A DNA stretch of 64,000 nt from Prauserella endophytica (GCF_005146945.1 NZ_SWMS01000001.1:248001-312000), one strand, 5' to 3'. Counted from the first letter of the stretch, positions 51,872-62,542 are shown. Translations and numbers: made by a program. The notes: generated from the letters alone by a model not told the origin.

Positions 51872-51887
51872 GTGCTCGACCGAGCAC
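51872..51887. promoter_or_regulatory. 16-bp palindrome upstream of secreted protein gene
   Basis: GTGCTCG-AC-CGAGCAC lies 42 nt before the GTG at 51830. The 296-nt divergent region between this gene and the AI-2E transporter contains nothing else recognisable except a TACGGT box at 52115. Confidence 0.4.
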
Positions 51888-52114
51888 TTGTTGGCTGCGT
51901 GCCATCGACATTGGCAAATGCCGGGGGCCGGATGCACGTCCAACACGACTTGATGGCCCAATCGTGTGAAGAACACTGTGTGTGTCCACACCTCACCACC
52001 GGTGATCAAGGCTGACCAACGTCGTTAACTCTCCGTTCGCGGCAAATGAGCCTCCAGTGTGGACAGTTGGCGGCCCGGATGCACCGATCACCGAACATCG
52101 GCGGCCGGGACCGA

Positions 52115-52120
52115 TACGGT
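52115..52120 (+). promoter_or_regulatory. -10 box of leaderless AI-2E transporter operon
   Basis: TACGGT lies 6 nt before the GTG at 52127 with no ribosome site between. Confidence 0.5.
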
Positions 52121-52126
52121 GGCCTG

Positions 52127-53320
52127 GTGAATGAGAAAACACCGAAGATTCCGGTGATTTCGGAAGATCCGGACGTCACCGGGTCGGTGCCGAAGGGCCT
52201 CCGGGTGTGCGCGGCACTCGCCTGGCGCTTCCTGGTCGTCATAGCCGCGCTGTACGTCGTCGTGGAGATCGTCGGCTACCTGTCGGTGGTCGTGATCCCG
52301 GTGTCGATCGCGCTGTTGCTCGCCGCGCTCCTCGCGCCCGCCGTGCGCAGGCTGGTGGCCGTGCGGGTGCCGCGCAGTCTCGCCACGGCACTCGTGCTCG
52401 TCGGCGGGCTCGGGCTCGTCGGCGGCCTGCTGACGTTCGTGATCATCCAGTTCACCGACGGTCTGCCCGCGCTGCAGCGACAGCTCACCGAGAGCCTGAA
52501 CCAGATCGAGGACTGGCTCATCAACGGGCCGCTGCACCTGCGCGAGACGCAGATCGAGGACGCGATCAACAGCGCCATCGGCATGATCCAGGAGAACCAG
52601 GCCGCGCTGACGTCCAGTGCTCTCACGACGGCCAGCACGGTCGGCGAGTTCCTCACCGGCTTCCTGCTCACGCTCTTCGTGCTGATCTTCTTCCTGGTCG
52701 GTGGCGACCAGATCTGGGGCTTCCTCATGCGCGGCGTGCCCGCACACGTGCGCGACCGGGCCGACACCGCCGGGCGACGCGGCTTCGCCTCGCTCGTGAG
52801 CTATGTGCGTGCGACGGCCGCCGTCGCCGTGGTGGACGCGGTTGGTATCGGCATCGGGTTGTGGATCGTCGGCGTTCCGCTGGTGATCCCGCTGTCGACG
52901 CTGGTGTTCCTCGGCGCGTTCATCCCGATCATCGGCGCCGTCGTGACCGGCGCGGTCGCCGTGCTGGTGGCGCTCGTGACCAACGGCTTCGTCACAGCAC
53001 TCGTGGTGCTGGCCATCGTGATCGGCGTGATGCAGCTGGAGAGCCACGTCCTGCAGCCACTGCTGCTCGGTCGCGCCGTGAAGCTGCACCCGCTCGCCGT
53101 GATCCTGGCGATCACCGTCGGCCTCGTCGCCGCGGGGATCCCGGGTGCGCTGTTGTCGGTGCCGCTGCTGGCCGTGCTCAACTCCGGCATCAAGTCGCTG
53201 CTGCACGAAAGCTCGCCCGATCCGGAGAGCGTGGACGTGCTCGCCGACAAGGAGGCGAAGGTCAACGCCGACGACGAGACCGAGGCCGAGGTAGCGGAAC
53301 GGGAGCAGGAAAAGCAGTGA
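52127..53320 (+). CDS. AI-2E family transporter (TqsA/PerM-like)
   Basis: The 397-residue protein has about eight membrane segments: two near the N-terminus, a central amphipathic domain (about 110-170) and four in the C-terminal half. It has the family signature GAFIPIIGAVVTGAVAVLVAL and LEPxxxG-like ESHVLQPLLLGRAVKLHPL. AI-2E proteins are putative exporters or Na+/H+ antiporters; the substrate is not determinable here. It is the first gene of an operon with a two-component system (GTGA overlap). Confidence 0.92.
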   Translation: MNEKTPKIPVISEDPDVTGSVPKGLRVCAALAWRFLVVIAALYVVVEIVGYLSVVVIPVSIALLLAALLAPAVRRLVAVRVPRSLATALVLVGGLGLVGGLLTFVIIQFTDGLPALQRQLTESLNQIEDWLINGPLHLRETQIEDAINSAIGMIQENQAALTSSALTTASTVGEFLTGFLLTLFVLIFFLVGGDQIWGFLMRGVPAHVRDRADTAGRRGFASLVSYVRATAAVAVVDAVGIGIGLWIVGVPLVIPLSTLVFLGAFIPIIGAVVTGAVAVLVALVTNGFVTALVVLAIVIGVMQLESHVLQPLLLGRAVKLHPLAVILAITVGLVAAGIPGALLSVPLLAVLNSGIKSLLHESSPDPESVDVLADKEAKVNADDETEAEVAEREQEKQ

Positions 53321-54465
53321 GCACGTCGCCCGCGCTGCGCGACCCCGCCACGCCACTGTGGTGGGGGACGATCGTGCTGCGCTGGGTGACGCTCGCCTTC
53401 GCCCTCGGCGCGCTGCTCGTCCACCACTCCGGCTACGACCGGCCCGGTCTCGCGTGGGCGGGGTTCGGGGTGATGGCGGCGTGGTCGCTGGTGACCACGC
53501 TGACCTTCGCGCGCGAGTCGCTGCGGCTGCGCTCGCTCGTGGTCGCCGACGTCGTGGTGACGTGCGGGGTGATGCTGACCTCGCAGCTGGTGCTCTCCGA
53601 CCAGCAGTTCGCCGAGACGGCTCCCCTCGTCACCACGGTGTGGGCATCCGTGGCGCCGCTGACGGCGGGCGCCCGGTTCGGCGCCGTCGGCGGGGTGCTC
53701 GCCGGCCTCGTCATGGCCGTGTGCACCGGGCTCGCGCGGCTGGAGGTCGACCTCGACGTCGCCCGCGACGGGGTGCTGCTGACGGCGAGCGGCCTGTTGA
53801 TCGGCATCACCGCCACCACGGCACGCCGCTCACAGGCCACGCTCGCGCAGGCCATGCGCACCGAGGCGGCGACGGCCGAACGGGAACGGCTCGCGCGCTC
53901 CATTCACGACAGCGTGCTGCAGGTGCTCGCGAGGGTGCGACGCAGAGGAGCCGAGCTCGGCGGCGAGGCGGCCGAGCTGGCGAGGCTCGCCGGGGAGCAG
54001 GAGATCGCGTTGCGCGCGCTGGTCACCACGGAACCGTCCGGGCCGGCGGACGGCGACGCCGATCTGCGCGCCGCACTTCAGCTGCTGGCCACGCCGAGGG
54101 TGCAGGTGTCCGGGCCCGCGGGCGAGGTGCGCCTGCCCGCCACGATCGTCACCGAGCTCGTGGCCGTTACCAAGGAGGCATTGTCCAATGTGGAACGGCA
54201 CGCGGGACCGTCGGCGAAGGCATGGGTGCTGTTGGAGGACCTCGGCGAGGACATCGTGCTGACGATCAGGGACGACGGCCCCGGCATCCCGCCGGGCAGG
54301 CTCGAGCAGGCCGAGGCCGAGGGGCACCTCGGTGTCGCGACATCCATCAGAGGCAGAGTGAACGACCTGGGAGGCACGAGCACGCTGGAGACCGCGCCAG
54401 GGGCTGGAACCGAATGGGAGATTCGCCTGCCACGGCCGAGACAGCGGAGAAGGGGGAGCCGATGA
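53317..54465 (+). CDS. MacS-like sensor histidine kinase
   Basis: The 382-residue kinase has four to five membrane segments (about 17-165), the dimerisation helix with RLARSIHDSVLQVLARV (His about 197) and HATPase_c (NVERHAG, DDGPGIPPGR, GVATSIRGRVNDLGG). The IHDSVLQ form is characteristic of the MacS subgroup of actinobacteria. The start overlaps the AI-2E stop (GTGA), and the stop overlaps the regulator ATG (ATGA). Confidence 0.92.
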   Translation: MSTSPALRDPATPLWWGTIVLRWVTLAFALGALLVHHSGYDRPGLAWAGFGVMAAWSLVTTLTFARESLRLRSLVVADVVVTCGVMLTSQLVLSDQQFAETAPLVTTVWASVAPLTAGARFGAVGGVLAGLVMAVCTGLARLEVDLDVARDGVLLTASGLLIGITATTARRSQATLAQAMRTEAATAERERLARSIHDSVLQVLARVRRRGAELGGEAAELARLAGEQEIALRALVTTEPSGPADGDADLRAALQLLATPRVQVSGPAGEVRLPATIVTELVAVTKEALSNVERHAGPSAKAWVLLEDLGEDIVLTIRDDGPGIPPGRLEQAEAEGHLGVATSIRGRVNDLGGTSTLETAPGAGTEWEIRLPRPRQRRRGSR

Positions 54466-55115
54466 CGGTCTCGGTGATGATCGTCGACGACCATCCGATC
54501 TGGCGGGACGGCGTGGCCCGCGATCTGGCAGAGCACGGTTTCGACGTGCGGGCCACCGCCGCGGACGCCGACGCGGCGGTGCGGATCGCCCGAACGGTGC
54601 GGCCCGACGTGGTCCTCATGGACCTGAACCTCGGTGACACGTCCGGCGTGGTCGCCACGCGCTCGATCACGGGAGACCTGCCACAGACGCGGGTGCTCGT
54701 GCTCTCGGCGAGCGGTGAGCACAGTGACGTGCTGGAAGCGGTGAAGGCGGGTGCGTCGGGCTATCTGGTGAAGTCGGCCTCGGTGAGGGAGCTCGTGGAG
54801 GCCGTGCACCGCACCGCGGACGGCGACCCGGTGTTCACGGCCGGGCTCGCGGGCATGGTGCTGGGCGAGTACCGGCGCATGGCCGACGCGCCCGCGGCCG
54901 GTGAGCCGCCGCCCCGGCTCACCGAGCGGGAGACCGACGTGCTGCGCCTCGTGGCCAAGGGGCTCACCGCGAAACAGATCGCCGACCGGCTCGTGATCTC
55001 CCACCGGACCGTGGAGAACCACGTGCAGTCGACGCTGCGCAAGCTCCAGCTGCACAACCGCGTCGAGCTCGCACGCTACGCGATCGAGCACGGTCTGGAC
55101 CGCGAGGAGGATTAG
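54462..55115 (+). CDS. MacR-like response regulator (LuxR HTH)
   Basis: The 217-residue regulator has receiver Asp 54 (VVLMDLNLGD) and a LuxR HTH (LTERETDVLRLVAKGLTAKQ, SHRTVENHVQSTLRKL). It pairs with the MacS-like kinase. MacR regulators in Streptomyces control secreted and lipoprotein genes; the same role here is only a guess. Preceded by AAGGGGGAG. Confidence 0.92.
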   Translation: MTVSVMIVDDHPIWRDGVARDLAEHGFDVRATAADADAAVRIARTVRPDVVLMDLNLGDTSGVVATRSITGDLPQTRVLVLSASGEHSDVLEAVKAGASGYLVKSASVRELVEAVHRTADGDPVFTAGLAGMVLGEYRRMADAPAAGEPPPRLTERETDVLRLVAKGLTAKQIADRLVISHRTVENHVQSTLRKLQLHNRVELARYAIEHGLDREED

Positions 55116-55169
55116 CGCGTCAGGGTTCGCTCCGGGGTTTTCCCCGATCCGCCGGGCGGTCCGGGGCCA

Positions 55170-55175
55170 TAGCAT
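55170..55175 (+). promoter_or_regulatory. -10 box of leaderless DUF1707 gene
   Basis: TAGCAT lies 7 nt before the GTG at 55183, without a ribosome-binding site. Confidence 0.5.
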
Positions 55176-55182
55176 CGAAGGC

Positions 55183-55845
55183 GTGGCTGAGGGCGAGAAC
55201 ATCCAGACGGAACAGGCGCCGGTCCTCGACGAGCAGGCGCGCCAGCGCAATCTGAGGGTCTCGGACGCGGAGCGCGAGCACGTCGTCGAGTTGCTTCAGC
55301 GCGCGATCGGGCGCGGCATGCTCGACCTCGACGAGTTCACCGAACGCACCGACATCGCGCTCGCCGCCCGGACCCGCGGCGAGCTGAACGCGGTGCTCAT
55401 CGACCTGCCGGGGCTCGTGCACCGCGACGCGGTGGCGCCACCGACGGCCTCGATGGCGGCTCCCGCGTTCGTCCCCGCGGCGGACGGCGAGCGTCTGGAG
55501 CTGAAGGCACACGGCTCGTCGCTCGTGCGGCGCGGTCGCTGGCGGGTGCCGACCGAGGTCCTCGTGCGCAACAAGTACGGCGAGACGAAGCTCGACTTCA
55601 GCGAGGCCGACATCGCGGGCCCCGTGGTGCACCTGGAGCTGGACACCAAGTGGAGCTCGGTGACGGTGATCATCCCCGAGCAGGGCGCGGTGGACCTCAA
55701 CGGCATCAGCGAGGTGAAGTGGTCGTCGATCGACGACAAGACCAACTCCACCGGCAAGGCCGGTGTGCCGAGGTTCGTGCTCACCGGCCGCGTCCACGGC
55801 GGCTCACTCACCACCCGCTACCCTCGCCGCGGCCTCTTCGGCTGA
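55183..55845 (+). CDS. DUF1707 domain protein with LiaF-like C-terminus
   Basis: The 220-residue protein has a DUF1707 (SHOCT-like) domain at about 24-75 (LRVSDAEREHVVELLQRAIG, GMLDLDEFTERTDIALAART). It also has a beta-rich C-terminal domain (about 105-215) resembling LiaF-like modules. No membrane segment. DUF1707 proteins are frequent accessory genes in actinobacteria and often lie near two-component systems, as here. Function unknown. Confidence 0.88.
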   Translation: MAEGENIQTEQAPVLDEQARQRNLRVSDAEREHVVELLQRAIGRGMLDLDEFTERTDIALAARTRGELNAVLIDLPGLVHRDAVAPPTASMAAPAFVPAADGERLELKAHGSSLVRRGRWRVPTEVLVRNKYGETKLDFSEADIAGPVVHLELDTKWSSVTVIIPEQGAVDLNGISEVKWSSIDDKTNSTGKAGVPRFVLTGRVHGGSLTTRYPRRGLFG

Positions 55846-55883
55846 CCCTTTCGCGGCGCACCTGGCTGCCCCGAGGAGCGCTG

Positions 55884-57518
55884 TCAGGCGTCCCTGGCGG
55901 CGGCGCGGGCGGCCTGAGCAGTGGGTGCGGCGACGGCGGCCTGGGCGGCACGCTCGCAGTCGGCCAGGGTCACCGCCGCGAGACTCGCGCCGACGGCCCG
56001 CACCGAACCCGTGTTCATCGAAAGGCTCGTGACACCCAGCCCAGCGAGCACCCTCGCCAGCAACGGATCGGCAGCGGCCTCACCGCACACGCCCGCCGGC
56101 CTGCCCGTGGCCTTCGCGGCCTCGCCGACGAGCGCCATGAGCCGCAGCAGACCTGGTTGCCACGGGTCGTTGAGCTTCGCCACGGCGCCGAGCTGACGGT
56201 CGGCGGCGAACGTGTACTGGGCGAGATCGTTGGTGCCCAGCGACACGAAGTCCACCGCGTCGAGCACCTCCCTGGCCGTGAGCGCCGCCGCAGGCACCTC
56301 GATCATCACGCCCGCCCTCGCGATACCCGCCGCACGGACGCGCTCGGCGAACCACGCGGCCTCCTCGGCCGTGGCCACCATCGGCGCCATCACGGAGACC
56401 TCGGCGCCGGAGTCGGCCGCCGCGCCCGCGATGGCCTCCAACTGCCGGTCGAGCACCCCGGTGCGGTCGAACGCGACACGTACACCCCGCACGCCGAGTG
56501 CCGGGTTGGGCTCCACCTCCGGGTCGAGGAAGGCCAGCGGCTTGTCGGCTCCCGCGTCGAGGGTGCGCACGATCACCGGCTTGCCCCGGAACGGCTCCAG
56601 CACGGCGGTGTAGGCGACGCGCTGCTGCTCCACCGAGGGCTCGTCGTCGGCGTCGAGGTAGCTGAACTCCGTGCGGAAGAGGCCGACTCCCTCGGCGCCG
56701 GCCTCGGCGGCGGCTCGCGCGTCAACGGGGCCGCCGACGTTGGCCAGCACCTTCACGCGATGCCCGTCGCTGGTCTCACCGACTCCGTTCCACTCGGCCG
56801 CTCCGGCCGCCGTGGCGGCCATGACGGGTGCGCTCGGGTCGACGGCCTCGATCGTGCCGGTGTCGCCGTCGACCGAGATCGCCTCGGCGTCGAACGCGAG
56901 CACGCCGCGCACGGCGACGACGGCTGGGATGCCGAGCGAGCGCGCGAGGATCGCGGTGTGGCTGGTGGGTCCGCCCTCCTCCGTCACCAGTGCGAGCACC
57001 TTGGCCGGGTCGAGGCCGGCGGTGTCGGCTGGCGCGAGGTCGCGCGCGACGAGCACGCTCGGCGTCGCCGGCTCGGGCACTCCGGGCGGGGCGATGCCGA
57101 GGATCTCCGCGATGATCCGGTCGCGCACGTCCTGGATGTCCCGTACCCGCTCGGCCATGCGGCCACCCGCGCTGGCGAGCGCCTGGGCGAAGTTGTTCGC
57201 GGCCTCGTAGACGGCCCGTGCGGCGGGGATGCGCTGGGCGGTGACGAGCTGCTCGGCCTGGCTCAGCAGGGCGGGGTCGGACGCCATCGCGGCGGTGGTG
57301 AGCAGGATCGCGGCCGCGTCACCGGTCGCCGTCTCCGCCATGGCCTCGAGCCTGGCCGTGACGGCCTGTGCCGCCGGCGCGACGAGGGCGGCCTCGGCGT
57401 ACGGGTCGTCGGGGCCGGGGCTGCTGGCCGGCTCCTCGATCGACTCCGTGATCTTGACGACGGGGCCGCTCGCGCGGCCGGGGCTCACGCCCACCCCGGA
57501 GAGCTGTGCGTCAGACAT
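55884..57518 (-). CDS. ptsI: PTS Enzyme I (phosphoenolpyruvate-protein phosphotransferase)
   Basis: The 544-residue protein has the EI N-terminal HPr-binding region, the active-site His in GGPTSHTAILARSLGIPAVV, and the PEP-binding TIM barrel (GLFRTEFSYLDAD, RTLDAGADKPL, VMAPMVATAEEA, SLGTNDLAQYTFAADR, GVCGEAAADP). It transfers phosphate from PEP to HPr. No HPr or EII gene is in the window. A PfkB sugar kinase gene on the same strand lies 48 nt upstream. Confidence 0.95.
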   Translation of the reverse strand: MSDAQLSGVGVSPGRASGPVVKITESIEEPASSPGPDDPYAEAALVAPAAQAVTARLEAMAETATGDAAAILLTTAAMASDPALLSQAEQLVTAQRIPAARAVYEAANNFAQALASAGGRMAERVRDIQDVRDRIIAEILGIAPPGVPEPATPSVLVARDLAPADTAGLDPAKVLALVTEEGGPTSHTAILARSLGIPAVVAVRGVLAFDAEAISVDGDTGTIEAVDPSAPVMAATAAGAAEWNGVGETSDGHRVKVLANVGGPVDARAAAEAGAEGVGLFRTEFSYLDADDEPSVEQQRVAYTAVLEPFRGKPVIVRTLDAGADKPLAFLDPEVEPNPALGVRGVRVAFDRTGVLDRQLEAIAGAAADSGAEVSVMAPMVATAEEAAWFAERVRAAGIARAGVMIEVPAAALTAREVLDAVDFVSLGTNDLAQYTFAADRQLGAVAKLNDPWQPGLLRLMALVGEAAKATGRPAGVCGEAAADPLLARVLAGLGVTSLSMNTGSVRAVGASLAAVTLADCERAAQAAVAAPTAQAARAAARDA

Positions 57519-57566
57519 GGTCTAGACCATAGCGGTACATGTTCCTCCAATGGACCGGTGCGAGGG

Positions 57567-58436
57567 TCACTGTAGTTCGCTCGCCCTTGGATACGAGGGC
57601 TGCGCACCGCGACGCGTGACCGACACCGCCGCGACCCGCACGGCGCGGCGCGCGGCGTCGGCGACGGAGGCTCCCTCGGCGAGCGCGGTGGCGAGCGCGC
57701 CAGCGAAGGCGTCTCCGGCGCCGGTGGTGTCCACGACGTCGACCTTCGGCGAGGCGACCTCGATGAGCCCGTCCGAGGTCACCACCACGGCGCCACGGGC
57801 GCCCATGGTGACCACGGCGGAGCGCGGGCCGAGTTCGAGCAGCCGGGGGAGCTCGGCCGACGCCGCACCCAGCAGCCACGCGGCCTCGTGCTCGTTGACC
57901 ACCAGCACATCCAGCGCGGCGAGGGCGCGGTCGGCGACCTTCGCCACGGGCGAGAGGTTGAGCACCGTCAGCACCCCCTTGGCGGAGCCGGTGGCGATGG
58001 CGTGCTCGACGGTCGGCAGCGGGGTCTCCAGCGACGCCACCATCACGCGGACGCCGTCGAGCGCACCGTCGACGTCGGCGGGCTCCAGTGCGTGGTTGGC
58101 GCCGGGGGAGACGAGGATCGAGTTCTCGCCGTCGGGGGTCACGGTGATGTAGGCGACGCCGGTCGGCCGGTCGACGATGCGCACGAGCTCGGTCCGCACG
58201 CCCGCCCCACGCAGCGAGTCCAGCAGCAGCCTGCCGTTGCCGTCATCGCCGATCGCGCCGAGCAGTGCGACGTCGGCGCCGAGCCGGGCCGCGGCGACCG
58301 CCGTGTTGGCACCCTTGCCGCCGGGCAGCGTCTCGGTGTCGCCGCCGAGCACGGTCTCCCCGGCTCCCGGCCTGCGCTCTGTGGCGACGACGAGGTCGGC
58401 GTTGGCCGACCCGACGACGAGCACCTGTGCTTCCAC
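57567..58436 (-). CDS. PfkB family sugar kinase (ribokinase-like)
   Basis: The 289-residue kinase has the N-terminal VVGSANADLVV, the GGKGANTAVAAARLGA signature and the C-terminal DTTGAGDAFAGALATAL anion-hole/catalytic motif, closest to ribokinase (RbsK). The start is GTG. It lies upstream of ptsI in the same direction. A ribose role is likely but 1-phosphofructokinase or another PfkB activity cannot be excluded by eye. Confidence 0.88.
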   Translation of the reverse strand: MEAQVLVVGSANADLVVATERRPGAGETVLGGDTETLPGGKGANTAVAAARLGADVALLGAIGDDGNGRLLLDSLRGAGVRTELVRIVDRPTGVAYITVTPDGENSILVSPGANHALEPADVDGALDGVRVMVASLETPLPTVEHAIATGSAKGVLTVLNLSPVAKVADRALAALDVLVVNEHEAAWLLGAASAELPRLLELGPRSAVVTMGARGAVVVTSDGLIEVASPKVDVVDTTGAGDAFAGALATALAEGASVADAARRAVRVAAVSVTRRGAQPSYPRASELQ

Positions 58437-58947
58437 GCCGCCAAGCCTGCCATGAGATCGCGCTCATCGACCTGTGACCTCGGCGCTTGAACAGACGTGA
58501 ATTCCTTTGTAACTTTCGTGGCTGCTGATGCGACAATCAGGCGAGTGTTCGCACCGAGCTTCACCCGTTCAGGTGAGTTCGGGGCCGAGGCGTCATCGTC
58601 GGAGCCGCGTGAACTCTCCACAGACACCACCGCGTCCGCGCGGGGTGTTGTCCGACCCCGGTCCCCGGACCCAGTCGGGCATCGGGTCGCCGGCACCGGT
58701 CACGTAGCCCCCCGAGTGATCGGTGCCGGCGGCGCCCTGATCGGCAGGCCCGCACGGCCACCCGCCGCGATCGCGCGCGGCGGCCGAGAGCACGTGCCGG
58801 TCCGGCTGCGCTCGCCGTCGGCCACGAAGCCGCCGAGGACCTTCGGGTGGCGTTTCGTCGGCGATCACGAGGTCTCATCCCCGCGTAGCCCCTAAACTGC
58901 GCAGAGTCCGGACCACAAGGACAAAAGCCAGCTCAGCGGGGTGTGTC
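58437..58947. other. 511-nt region without a recognised gene
   Basis: Open frames exist on both strands (for example GTG 58546 to 58895 on plus; about 90 codons at 58593-58868 on minus). They are Arg/Pro-rich without any known motif or convincing ribosome site, and they overlap each other. A TAAACT box at 58891 may be the promoter of the tetR gene at 58948. The region might hold a decayed gene or a small RNA, but nothing can be supported. Confidence 0.4.
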
Positions 58948-59709
58948 ATGAACAGGCCGGTACGCCGGGGCCGCGAACGCGCGGCAACCGACCGGGAGAT
59001 CCGGGAGACGGCGAGGGCACTGCTCGTCGAGCGCGGCCCCGAGGCCGTCACCCTGCGGGCCATCGCCAGGGAGCTCGGCATCACCGCCCCCGCGCTGTAC
59101 CGCTACTACGGCTCCCGCGACGACCTCATCGAGCACCTGCGCATGGACGTGATCTCCGATCTCGGTGACGAGCTGGCCTCCGAGATCGCCGACCTGCGCG
59201 ACGGCGGCACCCAGCAGCTGTTCGCGATCTGCAAGGGCTTCCGGCGCTGGGCGCTCACCCACACCAAGGAGTTCACGCTGGTCTTCGCGTCACCGACCGG
59301 CGACGTCGGCTCCGCGCCCAGCAGCGTCGCCACGCTGAAGCAGGTGACCGAGCCGTTCGGGCGGGTGTTCCTGCTCGCGGCCGGGGAGGTGCTGGCCGAG
59401 GCCGACGTCGCACTGCCTGCCGACGAAGTGGTGCCGGCCGAACTGCGCGAGGACCTCGCCGCCTACCGGGACTCCCTGCTCGCCGTGATGGCCGGCTCCG
59501 GCGTGAGCGTGCCGTCCGAACGGCTCACGCTCGGCACCACATACCTCATGATGCAGTTCTGGGCCCGGCTCTACGGGCACGTCACGCTCGAGGTGTTCGG
59601 CAACTACCCGATCCCGGTGTCCAAGCCGGACGCGCTCTTCGACGCGCTGCTCGCGGACCTCGCCCGCGAGATCGGCCTGGACACCGGGCCCGTCACAGAA
59701 CGACGTTGA
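58948..59709 (+). CDS. TetR family regulator (TetR_C_33-like)
   Basis: The 253-residue regulator has an N-terminal TetR HTH ([40 protein letters not shown]) and a long ligand-binding domain. The start ATG has GGGGTG upstream. Its end overlaps the convergent leuS end by 17 nt. The regulated genes are not known. Confidence 0.9.
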   Translation: MNRPVRRGRERAATDREIRETARALLVERGPEAVTLRAIARELGITAPALYRYYGSRDDLIEHLRMDVISDLGDELASEIADLRDGGTQQLFAICKGFRRWALTHTKEFTLVFASPTGDVGSAPSSVATLKQVTEPFGRVFLLAAGEVLAEADVALPADEVVPAELREDLAAYRDSLLAVMAGSGVSVPSERLTLGTTYLMMQFWARLYGHVTLEVFGNYPIPVSKPDALFDALLADLAREIGLDTGPVTERR

Positions 59710-62542
59710 CGAGCCTGCCCGGCACCACGATCACCTTGCGCGGCTCACCACCGGCAAGCAGCGCGACGATCTTCTCGTCGGCGAGTGCCGCGGCCTGGAC
59801 GTCGTCCTTGCCAGCGTCGGCGGCGACCGTCACGCGGGAACGGACCTTGCCGTTCACCTGGATCGGATACTCCACCGTGTCTTCCACCAGGTACTTCTCG
59901 TCGGCCTGGGGGAACGGCCCGTAAACCAGCGTGTCCGGGTGGCCGAGGCGGTGCCACAGCTCCTCGGCGATGTGCGGGCACAGCGGCGCCAGCATCAGCA
60001 CCAGCGGCTCGGCCAGCGCGCGCGGCGTGGCCTGCGTGGCCCCGTAGACCTTGGTGACGTAGTTGTTGAGCTCGATGAGCTTCGCGCCTGCGGTGTTGAA
60101 CCGCAGCTCGGCGTAGTCCTCGCGGACCCCTGCGATGGTCTTGTGCAGGCGCCGGAGGTCGTCGTCGGTGAGCTCGGCGTCGCTGACGCGGAGCGCGCCG
60201 GTCTCCTCGTCCACCACCAGCCGCCACAGCCGCTGCAGGAAGCGCTGCGCGCCCACGACGTCCTTTGTCGCCCACGGCCGCGAGATCTCCAGCGGGCCCA
60301 TCGACATCTCGTAGAACCGGAACGTGTCGGCGCCGTAGTTCTCGGCCATCGCGTCCGGCGTGACGATGTTCTTGAGGCTCTTGCCCATCTTGCCGTATTC
60401 CTGGCGGACCTCTTCGCCGTTGTAGAAGAACCTGCCGTCCGTCTCCTCGACCTCGTCGGCAGGCACGTAGAAGCCGCGGGAGTCCACGTAGGCGTAGGCC
60501 TGGATGTAGCCCTGGTTGAACAGCTTGCGGTACGGCTCCTTCGACGACACGTGGCCGAGGTCGAACAGCACCTTGTGCCAGAAACGCGCGTACAGCAGAT
60601 GCAGCACGGCGTGCTCGACGCCGCCGACGTACAGGTCCAGCCCGCCGGGGTCGTTGACGCCGTGCTCGGCTGGCCTCGGCCCCATCCAGTACTTCTCGTT
60701 CTCGGGGTCGACGAACCGCTCGGTGTTGGTCGGGTCGATGTAGCGCAGCTGGTACCAGCACGAACCGGCCCACTGCGGCATGACGTTGGTGTCGCGGCGG
60801 TACTTCTTCGGCCCGTCGCCCAGGTCCAGCGTCACCTCGACCCAGTCGGTGGCCTTGGCCAGCGGGGGCTGCGGCTCGGAGTCGGCGTCCTCGGGGTCGA
60901 ACGTCTTGGGCGAGTAGTCCTCGACATCGGGCAGCTCAAGGGGCAGCTGGTCCTCGGGCAGCGCGATCGGCAGGCCGTCCTCGTCGTAGACGATCGGGAA
61001 CGGCTCGCCCCAGTAGCGCTGCCGGGCGAACAGCCAGTCGCGCAGCTTGTACTGCACGGTGCCCTCGCCGTGGCCGTGCTCCTCCAGCCACGCGATGATC
61101 GCCTTCTTGGCGTCCTCGACGCCCATCCCGTTCAGGCTCAGGTCCTCGTTGGTGGAGTTGATCGCGGGGCCCTCGCCCGTGAACGCCTCGCCGTCGAAGC
61201 CCTCACTCGGCTGCACCGTGCGGATGATCCCGAGCCCGAACTTCGTCGCGAAGTCCCAGTCGCGCTGGTCCTGGCCGGGCACGGCCATGATCGCGCCGGT
61301 GCCGTAGCCCATCAGCACGTAGTCGGCGATGAACACCGGGATCCGCTCGCCGTTGACCGGGTTGACCGCGAAGGAGCCGGTGAAGACGCCCGTCTTCTCC
61401 TTGTTCTCCTGCCGGTCCAGCTCGGACTTGCGAGACGCCTCGCGCCGGTAGTCGGCCACGGCCTCCCCTGGCGTCGCGGCGCCACCGGTCCAGCGCTCGT
61501 CGGTGCCCTCCGGCCACTCGTTCGCCGTCAGCCGCTCGACCAGCGGGTGCTCGGGAGCCAGCACCATGTACGTGGCGCCGAACAGCGTGTCCGGCCGGGT
61601 CGTGAAGACCTCGATGTGCGCGTCACCCGCGGCGAAGCGCACGTTCGCGCCGCGCGAACGGCCGATCCAGTTGCGCTGCATCGTCTTGATCTGCTCGGGC
61701 CAGTCGAGCAGCTCCAGGTCGTCGACCAGCCGGTCGGCGTAGGAGGTGATCCGCATCATCCACTGGCGCAGGTTCTTGCGGAACACCGGGAAGTTCCCGC
61801 GCTCGCTGCGACCGTCCGGCGTGACCTCCTCGTTGGCCACCACGGTGCCGAGGCCGGGAGCCCAGTTCACCGGAGCGTCTGAGATGTAGACCAGGCGGTG
61901 GGAATCGATGACCTCGCGCCGCTCGACCCGGCTCAGCTCGCTCCACGGGCGGCCGTCCGGCGTCGCGCGCGTGCCGTCCTCGTACTCCTTCTCCAGGTCG
62001 GCGATCGGGCGCGCCCTGTCCTGCTTCTCGTCGTAGTACGAGTTGAAGATCTGCAGGAAGATCCACTGCGTCCAGCGGTAGTACTCGACGTCGGTGGTGG
62101 CGATGGATCGCCGCTCGTCGTGGCCGAGGCCCAGCGCACGCAGCTGGCGGCGCATGTTCGCGATGTTGGCCTCGGTGGTGGTGCGCGGATGGGTGCCCGT
62201 CTGCACCGCGTACTGCTCGGCGGGCAGCCCGAAGGCGTCGTAGCCCAGCGTGTGCAGCACGTTGCGGCCGATCATGCGGTTGAACCTGGCGAACGTGTCC
62301 ACGCCGATGTAGCCCAGCGGGTGCCCGACGTGCAGGCCACCACCGGAGGGGTACGGGAACATGTCCTGCACGAACAACTTGTCCGAGGGCAGCTGCTTGT
62401 CCTGCTCGGCGAGCGGACCGACCGGGTTGGGCGCGTGGTACGTCCCGTGGTCGGCCCAGTAGTCCTGCCAGCGCCGCTCGATCTGCCCGGCCAGCGCCGC
62501 GGTGTAGCGGTGGGCCGGAGTCGTCTCGGTGCCGTCTGTCAT
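59693..62542 (-). CDS. leuS: Leucyl-tRNA synthetase
   Basis: The 949-residue class Ia synthetase has the HIGH-type motif ([17 protein letters not shown]), a CP1 editing domain ([19 protein letters not shown]) and the KMSKS-type motif as KMGKSLKN. The C-terminal anticodon-binding region is complete ([15 protein letters not shown]). It charges tRNA-Leu. The start ATG has GGGAAGG upstream. A 137-nt leader contains a leucine leader peptide and two hairpins (see 62568-62691), suggesting feedback by charged tRNA-Leu. Confidence 0.97.
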   Translation of the reverse strand: MTDGTETTPAHRYTAALAGQIERRWQDYWADHGTYHAPNPVGPLAEQDKQLPSDKLFVQDMFPYPSGGGLHVGHPLGYIGVDTFARFNRMIGRNVLHTLGYDAFGLPAEQYAVQTGTHPRTTTEANIANMRRQLRALGLGHDERRSIATTDVEYYRWTQWIFLQIFNSYYDEKQDRARPIADLEKEYEDGTRATPDGRPWSELSRVERREVIDSHRLVYISDAPVNWAPGLGTVVANEEVTPDGRSERGNFPVFRKNLRQWMMRITSYADRLVDDLELLDWPEQIKTMQRNWIGRSRGANVRFAAGDAHIEVFTTRPDTLFGATYMVLAPEHPLVERLTANEWPEGTDERWTGGAATPGEAVADYRREASRKSELDRQENKEKTGVFTGSFAVNPVNGERIPVFIADYVLMGYGTGAIMAVPGQDQRDWDFATKFGLGIIRTVQPSEGFDGEAFTGEGPAINSTNEDLSLNGMGVEDAKKAIIAWLEEHGHGEGTVQYKLRDWLFARQRYWGEPFPIVYDEDGLPIALPEDQLPLELPDVEDYSPKTFDPEDADSEPQPPLAKATDWVEVTLDLGDGPKKYRRDTNVMPQWAGSCWYQLRYIDPTNTERFVDPENEKYWMGPRPAEHGVNDPGGLDLYVGGVEHAVLHLLYARFWHKVLFDLGHVSSKEPYRKLFNQGYIQAYAYVDSRGFYVPADEVEETDGRFFYNGEEVRQEYGKMGKSLKNIVTPDAMAENYGADTFRFYEMSMGPLEISRPWATKDVVGAQRFLQRLWRLVVDEETGALRVSDAELTDDDLRRLHKTIAGVREDYAELRFNTAGAKLIELNNYVTKVYGATQATPRALAEPLVLMLAPLCPHIAEELWHRLGHPDTLVYGPFPQADEKYLVEDTVEYPIQVNGKVRSRVTVAADAGKDDVQAAALADEKIVALLAGGEPRKVIVVPGRLVNVVL

